Source: Qipengyuania gaetbuli
GTDB lineage: Bacteria; Pseudomonadota; Alphaproteobacteria; Sphingomonadales; Sphingomonadaceae
Reading direction: 5' to 3'
DNA length: 64,000 nt
Assembly (NCBI RefSeq): GCF_020524765.1
Contig: NZ_JAIVLR010000001.1
Span: forward strand, 868,001 to 932,000
How positions within the stretch are numbered: the first letter of the stretch is position 1; the number at the start of each line of letters is the position of its first letter. Positions 37,665-48,722 of this stretch are shown piece after piece. Below the pieces are notes generated by a model, which saw nothing but the letters and a program-made list of their open reading frames with translations, was not told the DNA's origin and did no database searches. The translations under genes and the position numbers were made by a program.

Positions 37665-38467
37665 TGGGCAAGTCTCCAGTCGAAGCCGAAGGGTCCAACC
37701 ACCTTCCAGGCTTCATAGTACTGTTCTGGCAAGTCGAACGGGGCAGCCAGTTGCACCGCGCGGATGGCCTGTTCGCCATGGCGTCCCGCTTGTGCGCGGT
37801 TGGTGTCGTTCACGCCGGTCTGGCGAACGACCTCGGGCCGGCCGGCAAGGCTGCCATCGGGATTGAGGCGGAACCGCAGGAAAGTGGTGATTTCCTCCAC
37901 CTCCGGGCCGCTAGGCGGTTTCCAATGCGGCTTGATCTTGCGCGAGATGGCCTGGACCAGCGATGCCTTCGCGCTCGCGCCGATCTGCGAGGCGGGGACG
38001 CGGGTCTCGTTGGTCGTCGTGCTGTCGCCTGCACCGGCAAGAAAATTATCGCCGATGCGCGAGCCGCCGCCCCGCTCTGCCGGTCGCGGCTGCGCCTGCT
38101 GGCGCGGCTGCTCGCGGCGGGGCTGCTGGCGTGTCTCGCGTGCAGGGGCGGGAACGGGCGATTGAACTCTCGGCGTCGGGCGATCGACTTGCGGCGTCGA
38201 CGGTGCGGGCAGGATTTCGGGTGCAGGGGCCGGGACATCGGCCAGTTCGGGCGCGATCGCGGCGCGGCTTTCCGGCACCGGATCTGGCGCGGTCGCCTCC
38301 ATCCCGACGTCTTCGGCCAGGCTCACCGTCATGCGCTCGGTGCGCGGCGGGGCCTTGTCGCCTTCGAAAAAGGCCTGAATCACCAGCGCGGCGAGCACCA
38401 GCAGGTGCAGCGCGACCGCGACGATCAGCCCGGTACGCTCCTCTGCCCTGATTGCGGTTCTCTCCAT
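37661..38467 (-). CDS. tolA: TolA-like energy transducer with TonB-type C-terminus
   Basis: A 268-aa protein with one N-terminal membrane helix (about 12-34), a Pro/Arg/Gln-rich periplasmic linker (about 75-150), and a compact C-terminal domain (about 165-268) of TolA/TonB type. It should couple the TolQR proton-driven motor to TolB/Pal. The ATG at 38467 places the helix correctly; the open frame upstream is spurious. Position between tolR and tolB supports the call, although sequence conservation of TolA is low. Confidence 0.85.
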   Translation of the reverse strand: MERTAIRAEERTGLIVAVALHLLVLAALVIQAFFEGDKAPPRTERMTVSLAEDVGMEATAPDPVPESRAAIAPELADVPAPAPEILPAPSTPQVDRPTPRVQSPVPAPARETRQQPRREQPRQQAQPRPAERGGGSRIGDNFLAGAGDSTTTNETRVPASQIGASAKASLVQAISRKIKPHWKPPSGPEVEEITTFLRFRLNPDGSLAGRPEVVRQTGVNDTNRAQAGRHGEQAIRAVQLAAPFDLPEQYYEAWKVVGPFGFDWRLAQ

Positions 38468-38477
38468 GACCTTCTGG

Positions 38478-38957
<480 letters not shown>

Positions 38958-38958
38958 T

Positions 38959-39656
<698 letters not shown>

Positions 39657-39657
<1 letters not shown>

Positions 39658-40109
39658 TATGCCTCTGTCGAGCTGGCGAAGCGCGCGAAGGATGCGCGCC
39701 AATCCTCGGGCTGCCGGCGGGGCCGCCCATCAAGTGAAATGAAGCCGACGCGCAAATGTGCCTCGGCCAGCAATTCGTCTCCGCGAAACGCCTTCTGGTG
39801 CATCCGGCAGGATGCGGCCTTCAGTTCGGTGCAACGCGTTTCGATCAGCACATCGTCGTCGAGTTTCGCGGGGCGCAGGTACTTGAGATTGATCTCGGAC
39901 ACCGCGTAGGCGCCCTCGCCCGCCTCGATGGCGGCGCGCTGGTCGATCTCCAACCGCCGCAGCAGGTCCGAACGTGCGCGTTCGAACCAGCGCAGGTAAT
40001 TCGCGTGATAGACGATGCCCGACAGGTCCGTGTCCTCGTAATAGGCGCGCACGGCATAAAGATGCCGGTCCTTGTCGATGATACCGTCGGGGAAGTTGGG
40101 CATGTTCAT
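39657..40109 (-). CDS. ybgC: tol-pal system-associated acyl-CoA thioesterase YbgC
   Basis: A 150-aa hot-dog-fold thioesterase. The catalytic region RAYYEDTDLSGIVYHANYL holds the active Asp, and WFERARSDLL follows, matching the 4-hydroxybenzoyl-CoA thioesterase subfamily. It is first in the tol-pal operon, its conserved place across Gram-negative bacteria, suggesting a link to phospholipid handling. Confidence 0.93.
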
Positions 40110-40192
40110 GGCCGCGGTTCCTCTAGCCCAGCGCCGACTCGCGCGGCAAGCACGGGATTTTTACGCCTGCGCGCCCCGTCGCCGACACGTGC

Positions 40193-40576
40193 TTATCTTG
40201 CGATCATCGGCCCCAGGAACTGCCCGCCGAAGATGTGGACGTGGAGATGCGGCACCTCCTGTCCGCCGTGGTGCCCGATATTCGCCATCATCCGGTAGCC
40301 CGGCTCCACCAGTCCCTTGTCGCGGGCGACCTTGCCTACCGCGCGCACGAAGCCGGCGATTTCTTCCGCGCTCGCCTTCTCGCTGAAATCGTCCCAGCTG
40401 ACATAGCGCCCCTTGGGTACGACCAGCGTATGCACCTGCGCCTGCGGATTGATGTCCTCGAAGGCAAAGGCCCATTCGTCTTCGTAGACCTTGGTCGAGG
40501 GGATTTCCCCGCGCAGGATTTTCGCGAAGATGTTGTTGTCGTCATAGGGTTGCGTGGGATCGATCGGCAACGTCAT
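40193..40576 (-). CDS. HIT family (HinT-like) nucleotide hydrolase
   Basis: A 127-aa protein with the histidine triad [12 protein letters not shown] at the C-terminus and the N-terminal [18 protein letters not shown] block typical of HinT/HIT proteins. These hydrolyse nucleoside 5'-phosphoramidates or adenylylated compounds. Its ATG overlaps the hisE stop (ATGA), so it is co-translated with the histidine genes. Confidence 0.92.
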   Translation of the reverse strand: MTLPIDPTQPYDDNNIFAKILRGEIPSTKVYEDEWAFAFEDINPQAQVHTLVVPKGRYVSWDDFSEKASAEEIAGFVRAVGKVARDKGLVEPGYRMMANIGHHGGQEVPHLHVHIFGGQFLGPMIAR

Positions 40577-40887
40577 TCGCTCCTGCTGGCTTTTTCTTCC
40601 AGGCCCGAGACGCCCTCGCGCCGGTCGAGTTCGGCCAGCACCTCGGCCAGCGATACGCCTTTGGCCTGCAGCAGCACGAGAAGGTGCATGAGGAGATCCG
40701 CGCTTTCGGCGACCAGGCCGTCACGGTCGTCGCCGACGGCTGCGATCACGGCTTCGACCGCTTCCTCGCCGACCTTCTGGGCGATCTTGGCAAGACCCTT
40801 GTGATACAGGCTCGCGACATAACTTTCATCGGGCGAGGCGCCGAGACGCTGGGCGATGGTCTGTTCGAGACGGGCGAGCGTATCCAT
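40573..40887 (-). CDS. hisE: phosphoribosyl-ATP pyrophosphohydrolase HisE
   Basis: A 104-aa MazG-fold enzyme removing pyrophosphate from phosphoribosyl-ATP (second histidine step). [13 protein letters not shown] and [13 protein letters not shown] provide the Mg-binding acidic residues. The ATG at 40887 fits the family; an upstream ATG adds only five residues. It is 18 bases downstream of hisF. HisI (cyclohydrolase) is separate and not in this window. Confidence 0.94.
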   Translation of the reverse strand: MDTLARLEQTIAQRLGASPDESYVASLYHKGLAKIAQKVGEEAVEAVIAAVGDDRDGLVAESADLLMHLLVLLQAKGVSLAEVLAELDRREGVSGLEEKASRSE

Positions 40888-40905
40888 GTGCTTCTCCTGC
40901 ACCGA

Positions 40906-41679
40906 TCAGCCGCGCGCAGGCAAGCCCGCCGCGCGCAGGGCAGTGTGCGCTTCGGCGATGGAATATTCGCCGAAATGGAAGATCGAGGCGGCGAGAACGG
41001 CGCTGGCATGGCCTTCGGTCACGCCTTCGACGAGATGCTGGAGCGTGCCGACACCCCCGCTGGCGATCACGGGCACCGAAACGCTGTCGGCAATCGCGCG
41101 GGTCAGTTCGAGGTCATAGCCCTGCTTGGTCCCGTCGCCGTCCATCGAGGTGACGAGCAGTTCGCCCGCGCCAAGTTCGGCGAGGTGCTGGGCGTGTTCC
41201 ACCGCGTCGATCCCCGTCGGCTTGCGACCGCCATGGGTGTAGATTTCCCAGCCGCGAAAGCCCTCGCCATGTGTCTTTGCGCGGGCATCGACGCTGGCGA
41301 CGACGCACTGGCTGCCGAATTTCTCTGCGATCTCGCGCACGAGTTCGGGCCGCGAGACGGCGGCAGAATTGACCGCCACCTTATCGGCGCCGGCGAGTAG
41401 CAATGCACGCGCATCCTCGACGCTGCGCACCCCTCCGCCGACCGTCAGCGGCATAAAGCACACCGCCGCGGTACGCCGCACCATGTCAAGCAGCGTGCCG
41501 CGCCCTTCGTGGCTGGCCGAAATGTCGAGGAAGCAGAGTTCGTCGGCACCGGCCCGGTCATAGGCCTGCGCCTGTTCGACCGGATCGCCCGCGTCCTTGA
41601 GGTCGACGAAATTCACGCCTTTCACCACGCGGCCATCGGCGACGTCGAGACAGGGAATGACGCGGATGCGGACGGTCAT
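40906..41679 (-). CDS. hisF: imidazole glycerol phosphate synthase subunit HisF
   Basis: A 257-aa (beta/alpha)8-barrel cyclase that joins ammonia from HisH with PRFAR to form imidazole glycerol phosphate and AICAR. Catalytic Asp is in [14 protein letters not shown] near the N-terminus, and the second Asp is near 130 in [16 protein letters not shown] is the C-terminal phosphate loop. The start overlaps the hisA stop. Confidence 0.97.
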   Translation of the reverse strand: MTVRIRVIPCLDVADGRVVKGVNFVDLKDAGDPVEQAQAYDRAGADELCFLDISASHEGRGTLLDMVRRTAAVCFMPLTVGGGVRSVEDARALLLAGADKVAVNSAAVSRPELVREIAEKFGSQCVVASVDARAKTHGEGFRGWEIYTHGGRKPTGIDAVEHAQHLAELGAGELLVTSMDGDGTKQGYDLELTRAIADSVSVPVIASGGVGTLQHLVEGVTEGHASAVLAASIFHFGEYSIAEAHTALRAAGLPARG

Positions 41680-42404
41680 GCCCGCGCCGCCACTGCCAGC
41701 GCCGCTGCAAGGTCCAGCCGCCCGTCATAAAGCGCACGGCCAGTGATCACGCCTTCGATGCCTTCTTTCGCGTGGAGCGAGAGGACGTGGATGTCGTCGA
41801 TGCCCTTTACGCCGCCGCTGGCGATCACCGGAATATCGACTTGCCGTGCAAGATCGACCGTCGCATCGAGGTTCACGCCCTTGAGCAGCCCGTCGCGCCC
41901 GATGTCGGTGAAGAGCAGCGCGGCAACGCCCGCGTCCTCGAACCGGCGGGCGAGGTCGACCACGGGCACGTCGGACACCTCGGCCCAGCCCTCGGTCGCG
42001 ACCATGCCGTCCTTCGCATCGACCGCAACGACGATGCCGCCCTCGAATTCGCGCGCCATGTCCTTGACGAATTCGGGGTCCTTCAAGGCGGCCGAGCCCA
42101 TGACAATGCGCGAGACGCCCGCATCGAACCAGCCCTCGACGTCTTCGCGCCGACGGATGCCGCCGCCCAGCTGCACGTGCCCCGGGAAAGCCGCGACGAT
42201 GCTCTCCACCGCGTCGCGGTTCTGCGCAGACCCAGCGAAACTGCCGTCGAGATCGACGACATGGAGATGCTGTGCACCCGCGTCGGCAAACAGTTTCGCC
42301 TGCGCGGCCGGGTTGTCACCGTAGACCGTCGCGCGGTCCATATCGCCTTCGGCAAGGCGCACGACCTGGCCTGCCTTCAGGTCGATGGCGGGAAAAACGA
42401 TCAT
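41676..42404 (-). CDS. hisA: ProFAR isomerase HisA
   Basis: A 242-aa (beta/alpha)8-barrel isomerase (ProFAR to PRFAR). [14 protein letters not shown] holds the catalytic Asp8; the second is near 130 in [14 protein letters not shown]. The start MIVFPAID at 42404 overlaps the hisH stop (ATGA) and is preferred over an ATG nine bases upstream. It is homologous with HisF and sits directly upstream of it. Confidence 0.97.
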   Translation of the reverse strand: MIVFPAIDLKAGQVVRLAEGDMDRATVYGDNPAAQAKLFADAGAQHLHVVDLDGSFAGSAQNRDAVESIVAAFPGHVQLGGGIRRREDVEGWFDAGVSRIVMGSAALKDPEFVKDMAREFEGGIVVAVDAKDGMVATEGWAEVSDVPVVDLARRFEDAGVAALLFTDIGRDGLLKGVNLDATVDLARQVDIPVIASGGVKGIDDIHVLSLHAKEGIEGVITGRALYDGRLDLAAALAVAARA

Positions 42405-43027
42405 GGCTTCCACTCGAGAAAGCGGGAAAGGAGGCCGAGCCCGTAGGCTTGGCTCTTTTCCGGATGGAATTGCACGCCGAGCAAATTGTCGCGTCCGACG
42501 GCTGCGACAAGGCCGCCGCCATGGTCGGTCATGGCCAGCACGTCGCGGCCCTTTTCGGCATGGAAATGGTAGGAATGGAGGAAATAGGCCTCGCCATCCT
42601 CGATCACGGGGTGGTCTTCCGCCTGGTGCGTAGGGGCGACATCGTTCCAGCCCATGTGCGGGACCTTCACGCTTTCATCGCGCGGGCGGATGAGACGAAC
42701 CTCGCCGGGAATCCAGTCGAGCCCGGGGGTTTCGCCATGTTCGAGCCCGCGCGTGGCAAGCAGTTGCATGCCCACGCAAATGCCGAGGAACGGAGCGCCG
42801 CCGACGAAGACGCGTTCGTGCATCGCCTCGATTACGCCCTTCTCGGCGCGCAGGCCCGCAGCGCAGGCGCCGAAACTGCCAACGCCGGGCAAAACGATGC
42901 GGTCGGCGGCGCGAAGCACGTCGGGATCGGCGGTCACCTTTACCGCTGCCCCGACCTTCCTCAGCGCGTTCTCGACCGAATGCAGGTTCCCCGCGCCGTA
43001 ATCGACGAGGGCAATGACTTCAGCCAC
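42401..43027 (-). CDS. hisH: imidazole glycerol phosphate synthase glutaminase subunit HisH
   Basis: A 208-aa class I glutamine amidotransferase supplying ammonia to HisF. The nucleophile Cys is in [11 protein letters not shown]; the His-Glu pair is in VQFHPEKSQ. The GTG at 43027 ([14 protein letters not shown]) overlaps the end of hisB by eight bases. A longer open frame upstream lies within hisB and is not real. Confidence 0.96.
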   Translation of the reverse strand: MAEVIALVDYGAGNLHSVENALRKVGAAVKVTADPDVLRAADRIVLPGVGSFGACAAGLRAEKGVIEAMHERVFVGGAPFLGICVGMQLLATRGLEHGETPGLDWIPGEVRLIRPRDESVKVPHMGWNDVAPTHQAEDHPVIEDGEAYFLHSYHFHAEKGRDVLAMTDHGGGLVAAVGRDNLLGVQFHPEKSQAYGLGLLSRFLEWKP

Positions 43028-43613
43028 CGAGCTGTCCTTTGGTCGACGGAATGGCCCCGCCCTTGCGCGGATCGATCTCCACTGCGACGCGCATCGCACG
43101 GGCGAAGCCCTTGTAGATCGCCTCGCAGATATGGTGGTTATTGGTGCCGTAAAGCAGCTCGACATGCAGCGTCAGACCGCAGGTCTGGGCAACCGAATGG
43201 AACCAGTGCTCGATCAGCTCGGTGTCCCATTCGCCCAGCTTTTCCTGGCTGAACCCGGCCTTCCACACGAGGTATGGGCGGCCCGAAATATCGAGCGCCA
43301 CGCGCGCCAGCGTCTCGTCCATCGGCGAATAGGCGCTGCCGTAGCGGGCGATCCCACCCTTGTCGCCGAGCGCCTGTGCCAGAGCCTGGCCTAGCGCGAG
43401 CGCACTGTCTTCGGTCGTGTGGTGCTGGTCGACATGCAGGTCCCCATCGACCTTCATGGTCACGTCGATAAGGGAATGCTTGGCGAACTGTTCGACCATA
43501 TGGTCGAGGAAGCCGATCCCCGTTGCGACGTCGTAGGTGCCGGTCCCGTCGAGATCGACCTCGACCAGGATTTTCGTTTCGGCGGTGTTTCTCTCGATAC
43601 GGCCTGTACGCAT
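43020..43613 (-). CDS. hisB: imidazoleglycerol-phosphate dehydratase HisB
   Basis: A 197-aa Mn-dependent dehydratase (imidazole glycerol phosphate to imidazole acetol phosphate). [27 protein letters not shown] and [18 protein letters not shown] carry the metal-binding His/Glu sets. It is the monofunctional type without the histidinol phosphatase domain. First gene of the his run, divergent from sspB; no leader-peptide attenuator rich in His was seen upstream. Confidence 0.97.
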   Translation of the reverse strand: MRTGRIERNTAETKILVEVDLDGTGTYDVATGIGFLDHMVEQFAKHSLIDVTMKVDGDLHVDQHHTTEDSALALGQALAQALGDKGGIARYGSAYSPMDETLARVALDISGRPYLVWKAGFSQEKLGEWDTELIEHWFHSVAQTCGLTLHVELLYGTNNHHICEAIYKGFARAMRVAVEIDPRKGGAIPSTKGQLGG

Positions 43614-43726
43614 GGCCCGCGCTATAGGCGAGCGGGCGCTAGGCGCAAGAAAATGCGGCTATTCGCACGGTAAAGTCAGGCTTAAAGCGCTTGACCCGCA
43701 CGCCGCGCGGTTCCACCTAGTGCGCC

Positions 43727-44227
43727 ATGAGCGACGATACGCCCGACAGCCTGATCCCCTACGACACGATCGTGCAGGAAGCGCTGCGTGCCGTGGTCGG
43801 CCGCGTGCTGGGCGAAATCGAGGCAAGCGGCAGCGAACTGCCGGGCGCGCATCATTTCTACATCACGTTCAAGACCCATGCCCCGGGCGTTTCCATCCCC
43901 GCAAATCTGCGCGAGCGGTTTCCGGACGAGATGACGATCGTCCTGCAGAACAAGTTCTGGGACCTGAATGTGCGCGAAGACGGCTTCAGCGTCGGCCTGT
44001 CGTTCAACCAGATCCCTGCCCAGCTCGACATTCCCTATTCGGCGATCACCCAGTTCGTCGATCCTGCGGTCGACTTCGGACTGCAGTTCCAGGCTACCGT
44101 CGCCGACATGGCGCCCGCCGCAACCGATCCGGCCGGCAATGACGAGGAACAGGCAGACCCTGCACCCGTTGAAGGGGCGGAAGACGGCTCGAACGTCGTC
44201 ACGGTCGATTTCGGCCGCAAGAAGTAA
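43727..44227 (+). CDS. sspB: SspB-family ClpXP adaptor protein
   Basis: A 166-aa protein of the alphaproteobacterial SspB family, which tethers ssrA-tagged and other proteins to ClpXP. The Sm-like core runs from DTIVQEALRAVVGRV to DIPYSAITQFVDPAVDFGLQF, followed by an acidic linker and the C-terminal VVTVDFGRKK, the expected ClpX-docking peptide. Confidence 0.9.
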   Translation: MSDDTPDSLIPYDTIVQEALRAVVGRVLGEIEASGSELPGAHHFYITFKTHAPGVSIPANLRERFPDEMTIVLQNKFWDLNVREDGFSVGLSFNQIPAQLDIPYSAITQFVDPAVDFGLQFQATVADMAPAATDPAGNDEEQADPAPVEGAEDGSNVVTVDFGRKK

Positions 44228-44273
44228 ACGGCGCGGTTCCAAACCAGCGCCGCAAACGGGGCAGGACACGGGC

Positions 44274-44702
44274 GTGGCACGTAAGAACAAGCCGACTCAC
44301 TTGACCGACCGGGCGGCAGACGCGCTCGAACAGGCGACCGATCCTAATCCCGGCGTCCCGGACCCCGTGCCCGGACCCAGCACCAATCCCGCCACCAACC
44401 TGCTGATCAACGAGATCATGCTGCGAAGCGTGGGGCGCATTTCGCGCCAGACGGTCGAAAAGATGCTGCTCGGCCGCCAGTATGGCAAGCAATTCGCCAA
44501 GGATGCGGTCGAGAACCGCTCCATCGTCCACACGCTGGCCGCTTATGGCGTGACCAAGGTCGCGACCCGCTCGGTGCCGGGCGCGCTGGCGGTCGGCGCT
44601 GGCCTCGCGCTCAAGGTCCTGTTCGACCGCAGCCAGTCGCGCCGCACGGCTCGTCGCAAGGGCGATCGCACGCTGCGCAAGCAGACCAAGGGCGACGCTT
44701 GA
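44274..44702 (+). CDS. conserved hypothetical protein
   Basis: A 142-aa basic protein starting with GTG at 44274, with GGA about eight bases upstream. The first 40 residues are polar and Pro-rich; the middle (NLLINEIMLRSVGRIS onward) is helical and ends in a Gly/Ala-rich hydrophobic stretch near 108-124; the tail is Arg/Lys-rich. No named domain recognised. It lies 46 bases after sspB, so it is probably in the same transcript. Confidence 0.6.
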   Translation: MARKNKPTHLTDRAADALEQATDPNPGVPDPVPGPSTNPATNLLINEIMLRSVGRISRQTVEKMLLGRQYGKQFAKDAVENRSIVHTLAAYGVTKVATRSVPGALAVGAGLALKVLFDRSQSRRTARRKGDRTLRKQTKGDA

Positions 44703-44761
44703 GTGTGAACTGAAGCAAGCGCGGGGTTGATTCGCACCCGCCCCATGCGCCAACAGCGCGC

Positions 44762-45409
44762 ATGGCCGAATCCTCCTCTTCGCAAGCCGCACTCGCCCGC
44801 CGCGGGCTGATGTTCATCCTGTCCTCGCCCAGCGGGGCGGGCAAGACGACCATATCGCGCATGCTGCTGGAGGCCGATGACGAGATCAAGCTATCGGTCA
44901 GCGTCACCACCCGTCCGCCGCGTCCGGGCGAGATCGATGGCGTGCATTACTACTTCGTCGACGATGCCGAATTCGACCGCATGGTCGAGGAAGACGACTT
45001 CTACGAATGGGCGCATGTCTTCGGCCATCGCTATGGCACGCCCAAGGGCCGCATCCGCGCAGCGTTGAAGGACGGGCAGGATTTCCTGTTCGACATCGAC
45101 TGGCAGGGCACTCAGCAGCTTTACCAGAAAGACCAGCAGGACGTGGTCCGGGTGTTCATCCTGCCGCCCAGCATCGCCGAACTGCGCCGCCGCCTTGAAG
45201 CGCGCGCGCAGGACGAAAAGGACGTGATCGATGCCCGCATGGAACGCGCCCGTGCGGAAATCAGCCACTGGGACGCCTACGACTATGTCGTGATCAACGA
45301 GGACGTGAACCTGTGCTTCGGCAAGGTGCGCGAAATCCTCGACGCCGAACGCATGAAGCGCCAGCGCCAGACGGGTCTCATCCCCTTTGTACGCGAATTG
45401 ATGAGCTGA
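44762..45409 (+). CDS. gmk: guanylate kinase
   Basis: A 215-aa enzyme phosphorylating GMP to GDP. The P-loop LSSPSGAGKTTISRML is at about 20-35; SVTTRPPRPGEIDGVHY and FYEWAHVFGHRYGTPK bind GMP; FDIDWQGTQQL is the following acidic segment. The length matches the family. It converges with engB. Confidence 0.97.
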   Translation: MAESSSSQAALARRGLMFILSSPSGAGKTTISRMLLEADDEIKLSVSVTTRPPRPGEIDGVHYYFVDDAEFDRMVEEDDFYEWAHVFGHRYGTPKGRIRAALKDGQDFLFDIDWQGTQQLYQKDQQDVVRVFILPPSIAELRRRLEARAQDEKDVIDARMERARAEISHWDAYDYVVINEDVNLCFGKVREILDAERMKRQRQTGLIPFVRELMS

Positions 45410-45440
45410 ACGGGGTGGGCCGCACCCGCCCGATCGCCGA

Positions 45441-46094
45441 TCAGACGCCGACGTCGCTCAGGACGGCAGCGCGTAGTTCCGCGATGCCCATGCCCTTCTC
45501 GCTCGAAGTGACGTGGATCTGCGGATAGGCGGCGATGTGCTTCCTTGCCTCGGCCTCGGTTGCGGCAACGACCTTTTCGAGATCGCTGGCTTTCACCTTG
45601 TCCGCCTTGGTCAGCACGATGCGGTAGCCGACGGCAGCTTCGTCCAGCATCTTCATCATGTCGCGGTCGACATCCTTGAGGCCGTGCCGGCTGTCGACGA
45701 GGACAAGGTTGCGCACCAGCACCTGGCGCCCGCGAAGATAGGTCTTCACGAGGTTCTTCCACTTCTCGACGACCTTCACCGGAGCCTTGGCAAAGCCATA
45801 GCCCGGCATGTCGACAAGGCGGAACAGCGTCGGCTCGCCAACCTCGAAGAAGTTTAGCTCCTGCGTGCGGCCGGGCGTCACCGAAGCACGTGCGATGGCC
45901 TTGCGGCCAGTCAGCGCGTTCAACAGCGAGCTCTTGCCCACGTTGGAACGGCCCGCGAAGGCGATTTCGGGGACGGTCGGTTCGGGCAGGAACTTGAGCT
46001 GCGGGGCCGAGAGGAGGAACTCCACCCGGCCCGAAAACAGCTTGTTGGCCCGCCGTTCCAGCTGTGCCAGTTCGGCGGCTTCTTCTTCGGTCAT
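45441..46094 (-). CDS. engB: ribosome biogenesis GTP-binding protein EngB/YsxC
   Basis: A 217-aa GTPase needed for 50S subunit assembly. G1 GRSNVGKSSLLNAL, G2-type SVTPGRTQ, G3 DMPGYGFAKAP and G4 LTKADK are all present. The ATG at 46094 overlaps the yidC stop (ATGA). The open frame extends far upstream through yidC as a shadow. Confidence 0.96.
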   Translation of the reverse strand: MTEEEAAELAQLERRANKLFSGRVEFLLSAPQLKFLPEPTVPEIAFAGRSNVGKSSLLNALTGRKAIARASVTPGRTQELNFFEVGEPTLFRLVDMPGYGFAKAPVKVVEKWKNLVKTYLRGRQVLVRNLVLVDSRHGLKDVDRDMMKMLDEAAVGYRIVLTKADKVKASDLEKVVAATEAEARKHIAAYPQIHVTSSEKGMGIAELRAAVLSDVGV

Positions 46095-47848
46095 CCCTTG
46101 GCCTTTGCCGCCTCGGCCGCCTTTTCGGCCTTCTCCTTCTCGGCAGCCGCCTTCAATTGCGGATGCTTGGAATAGAGATACTTCTGCTGCGCCAGCGTCA
46201 GGATGTTCGAGGTTACCCAGTAGAGCAGCAGGCCGGCCGCGAAAGGTGCCATGATGAACATGAGGACCCACGGCATGATCGCGAAGACCTGCTGCTGGAC
46301 GGGGTCCATCGCCGACGGGTTCAGCTTGAAGGTCAGCCACATGGTGACGCCCAGCAGTACTGCCAGCACGCCGATGGCGAGGAAGCTGGGCGGCGTGAAC
46401 GGCAGCAAGCCGAACAGGTTCAGGATGGTCGCCGGATCGGGCGCGGAAAGATCCTCGATCCAGAGGAAGTTGCGGTGACGCATCTCGATGGCGAGATACA
46501 GCACCTTGTAGAGCGCGAAGAAGATCGGGATCTGCAGGATCAGCGGCAGGCAGCCTGCCAGCGGATTGACCTTTTCCTCGCGGAACAGCTTCTGCATTTC
46601 CTGCTGCTGCTGGAGGCGGTCGTCCTTGTACTTCTCTTGGATCGCCTTCATCCGCGGCTGGATCGCCTTCATCGATGCCATCGAAGAAAACTGCTTCTGC
46701 GCGATGGGGAACATCACGCCGCGAACGATGATGGTGAGGCAGATGATCGCCACGCCGAAATTGCCGACGAGATCGAACAGCGTCTTGAGCAACCACAGCA
46801 GCGGCTTTTCGAACCAGCGGAACCAGCCCCAGTCGATCGCCAGACCGAACTGCGCAAGGCCGGCATCCTGGTAGGCGTCGAGGATCGTGGAATCCTTGGC
46901 ACCGGCGTAAAGCCGCGAAGTTGTCGTGTACTTGCGGCCGGCCGGCACGGTCACCGGGTCGTAGATCATGTCGGCGCGGTAGGCATTGCCGCCGAGCGCG
47001 CGGAAGGTCGCATCCGGGGCCGAACCGTCCTGCGGGACGAGCGCGGACAGCCAGTAGATGTCGGTGAAGCCGAGCCATTCGGCACGTCCCTGCGGACTGA
47101 CCGGACCGTCATCGTCGAGATCGCCGTAGTCCGTGTCGTAATTCGCGCTGTCGCCGAACACGCCGATGGGGCCGGAATGCGCGATGAAGAAGTCTGCGCT
47201 CGCCGTGTCCGAAGTACGGCTGACGAGGCCGAACGGCTGGACCACTGCGGGGACGGCAGAGCGGTTGGCAATGCTCTGCTCGACGGTGACCATGTAGTTC
47301 TCGTCGATGGCATAGCGCAGCTGAAGTTCCAGACCGTTGCCGGCGTCGTGCGTCAGCGTGACGGGCTTGTCGACCGACAGCAGATCGCCATCGGCCTGCC
47401 ACACTGTTGCATCGGGCAGCTTCTGGCCGTTCACGATAAAGCCCAGCTGGGCGAAATGCTGGGCAGGCGTGCCGCGCGGCGAGAACAGGCGAACCGGGCC
47501 GCTGTCCTTGTCGGTCGTCTCGGCGTAATCCTTGAGCACCACGTCGTCGATCACGGCGCCGGTCAGGTTGATCGAACCTGCTACCTTGGGCGAATCGATG
47601 CGCACCCGGTCGGGCGATGCCAGCGCGGTTTCGAGGTCCGCCGCTTCCTGCTTCAGCGCAGCAGGATCGGTCAGTCCGCCGGTCCGCGAATGCTGAACCT
47701 CTGCGCCCTCACCCGATGGGACGGCGGTTTCGGCAGCGACCACCGGCTCGTCCGGCTGCGGGTAGAAATAGTTCATCGCAGCGTCCCAGCCCAGCAAGAG
47801 GGCCATCGACAGCACGACGACGAGAATGATGTTGCGCGAATTTTCCAA
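46091..47848 (-). CDS. yidC: membrane protein insertase YidC
   Basis: A 585-aa inner-membrane insertase. The N-terminal helix (about 6-24) is followed by a large periplasmic beta-sandwich domain (about 60-345) and five C-terminal membrane segments (about 350-555) with GNFGVAIICLTIIVRGVMFP and the cytosolic QEKYKDDRLQQQQEMQKLF hairpin. The Lys/Ala/Glu-rich tail is cytosolic. Part of the conserved rpmH-rnpA-yidD-yidC-engB operon. Confidence 0.97.
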   Translation of the reverse strand: MENSRNIILVVVLSMALLLGWDAAMNYFYPQPDEPVVAAETAVPSGEGAEVQHSRTGGLTDPAALKQEAADLETALASPDRVRIDSPKVAGSINLTGAVIDDVVLKDYAETTDKDSGPVRLFSPRGTPAQHFAQLGFIVNGQKLPDATVWQADGDLLSVDKPVTLTHDAGNGLELQLRYAIDENYMVTVEQSIANRSAVPAVVQPFGLVSRTSDTASADFFIAHSGPIGVFGDSANYDTDYGDLDDDGPVSPQGRAEWLGFTDIYWLSALVPQDGSAPDATFRALGGNAYRADMIYDPVTVPAGRKYTTTSRLYAGAKDSTILDAYQDAGLAQFGLAIDWGWFRWFEKPLLWLLKTLFDLVGNFGVAIICLTIIVRGVMFPIAQKQFSSMASMKAIQPRMKAIQEKYKDDRLQQQQEMQKLFREEKVNPLAGCLPLILQIPIFFALYKVLYLAIEMRHRNFLWIEDLSAPDPATILNLFGLLPFTPPSFLAIGVLAVLLGVTMWLTFKLNPSAMDPVQQQVFAIMPWVLMFIMAPFAAGLLLYWVTSNILTLAQQKYLYSKHPQLKAAAEKEKAEKAAEAAKAKG

Positions 47849-47908
47849 GGTCGATCCCGGTTCAGGTTTCGGTTCAGATGGGAATGGTGTGTTAGATCGT
47901 CAAGACAG

Positions 47909-48118
47909 CTACGGAACGGGGTCGTGTCCGCAGCCCCCCCACGGTTGGCAGCGCAATAGCCGCTTCAGCGCCAGCCATCCACCCTTGATCGCCCCATATT
48001 TTCCCAGCGCCTCGATGGCATACTGGCTGCACGAGGGAGAATAGCGGCAGGTCGGCGGCAGGATGCGGCTGGGGCCCAGCTGCCAGGCGCGGGCAATCAG
48101 GATCAGGACATGCTTCAT
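47909..48118 (-). CDS. yidD: membrane protein insertion efficiency factor YidD
   Basis: A 69-aa peripheral membrane protein with the invariant [15 protein letters not shown] and the [13 protein letters not shown] ending. It assists YidC-dependent insertion. The ATG overlaps the rnpA stop (ATGA), and yidC follows after 60 bases. Confidence 0.96.
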   Translation of the reverse strand: MKHVLILIARAWQLGPSRILPPTCRYSPSCSQYAIEALGKYGAIKGGWLALKRLLRCQPWGGCGHDPVP

Positions 48119-48498
48119 GCGCGCGGGCTCCGCGGTCGGCGGGGGCCGCGCGGGCGGTCGCCCTTGCCGTCCCTTGCCCGCTCCAGCGCGGCGGCAAGTT
48201 CCTCGGCCAGCATCGCAAAGTCACGCTCGACCCCGCCTTCGCGGCCGATCAGGATATGGTCGTGGTCGGGCAGGCCGAATTCGGGAAGGCCTGCCCAGAG
48301 CAGTTCGCGGAAGCGGCGCTTCATCCGGTTGCGCACGACGGCGTTGCCGATCTTCTTCGTCACGGTGATGCCGTAGCGCTTCCCCAGCCCCGCGTTCGGG
48401 CGCGTCAGCAGCACGAAGCCGGGCCGTGCATTGCGCAGCCCCTTGTTGGCGGCGAGGAAGTCGCTGCGTTTGCGGATGACGGATAGGCCGTGCGGCAT
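48115..48498 (-). CDS. rnpA: ribonuclease P protein component
   Basis: A 127-aa basic protein that assists the RNase P RNA in 5' tRNA processing. The RNR signature [15 protein letters not shown] is at about 51-65, and [13 protein letters not shown] at the start. The C-terminal 20 residues are extremely Arg/Pro-rich, an extension beyond the core fold. An attenuator-like hairpin lies just upstream. Confidence 0.96.
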   Translation of the reverse strand: MPHGLSVIRKRSDFLAANKGLRNARPGFVLLTRPNAGLGKRYGITVTKKIGNAVVRNRMKRRFRELLWAGLPEFGLPDHDHILIGREGGVERDFAMLAEELAAALERARDGKGDRPRGPRRPRSPRA

Positions 48499-48514
48499 GG
48501 TAGGCAGATACGCA

Positions 48515-48541
48515 AAACGGGCCCCCGATGGGAGCCCGTTT
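48515..48541 (-). terminator. hairpin between rpmH and rnpA, partial terminator
   Basis: AAACGGGC and GCCCGTTT (48515-48522 and 48534-48541) pair perfectly, with an inner CCC/GGG. On the minus strand the stem ends in CCCGTTTTG. Placed after rpmH and before rnpA it probably attenuates transcription, giving much more L34 than RNase P protein. Confidence 0.75.
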
Positions 48542-48587
48542 GATTATCGCGATCATGGCCGCGCACAGGGCGCGGCGGATCAGGCGA

Positions 48588-48722
48588 TTAGGCGCAGAGG
48601 TTCTTGCGGCCGCGAGCGCGACGGGCGCGAAGCACCTTGCGGCCACCCGGGGTCGCCTTGCGCGCGAAGAAACCGTGGCGACGGGCGCGCACGAGGTTCG
48701 AGGGCTGGAAAGTCCGCTTCAT
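48588..48722 (-). CDS. rpmH: 50S ribosomal protein L34
   Basis: A 44-aa highly basic protein ([20 protein letters not shown] start) matching L34 over its whole length. A candidate promoter lies upstream with TTGACC at 48840-48835 and TAAGCG 17 bases later. It leads the rpmH-rnpA-yidD-yidC-engB operon. Confidence 0.97.
   Translation of the reverse strand: MKRTFQPSNLVRARRHGFFARKATPGGRKVLRARRARGRKNLCA

Noticed and set aside
38100..38260. Direct repeats in the tolA region
   Set aside because: These are codons of the Pro/Arg/Gln-rich TolA linker, an expected low-complexity feature.
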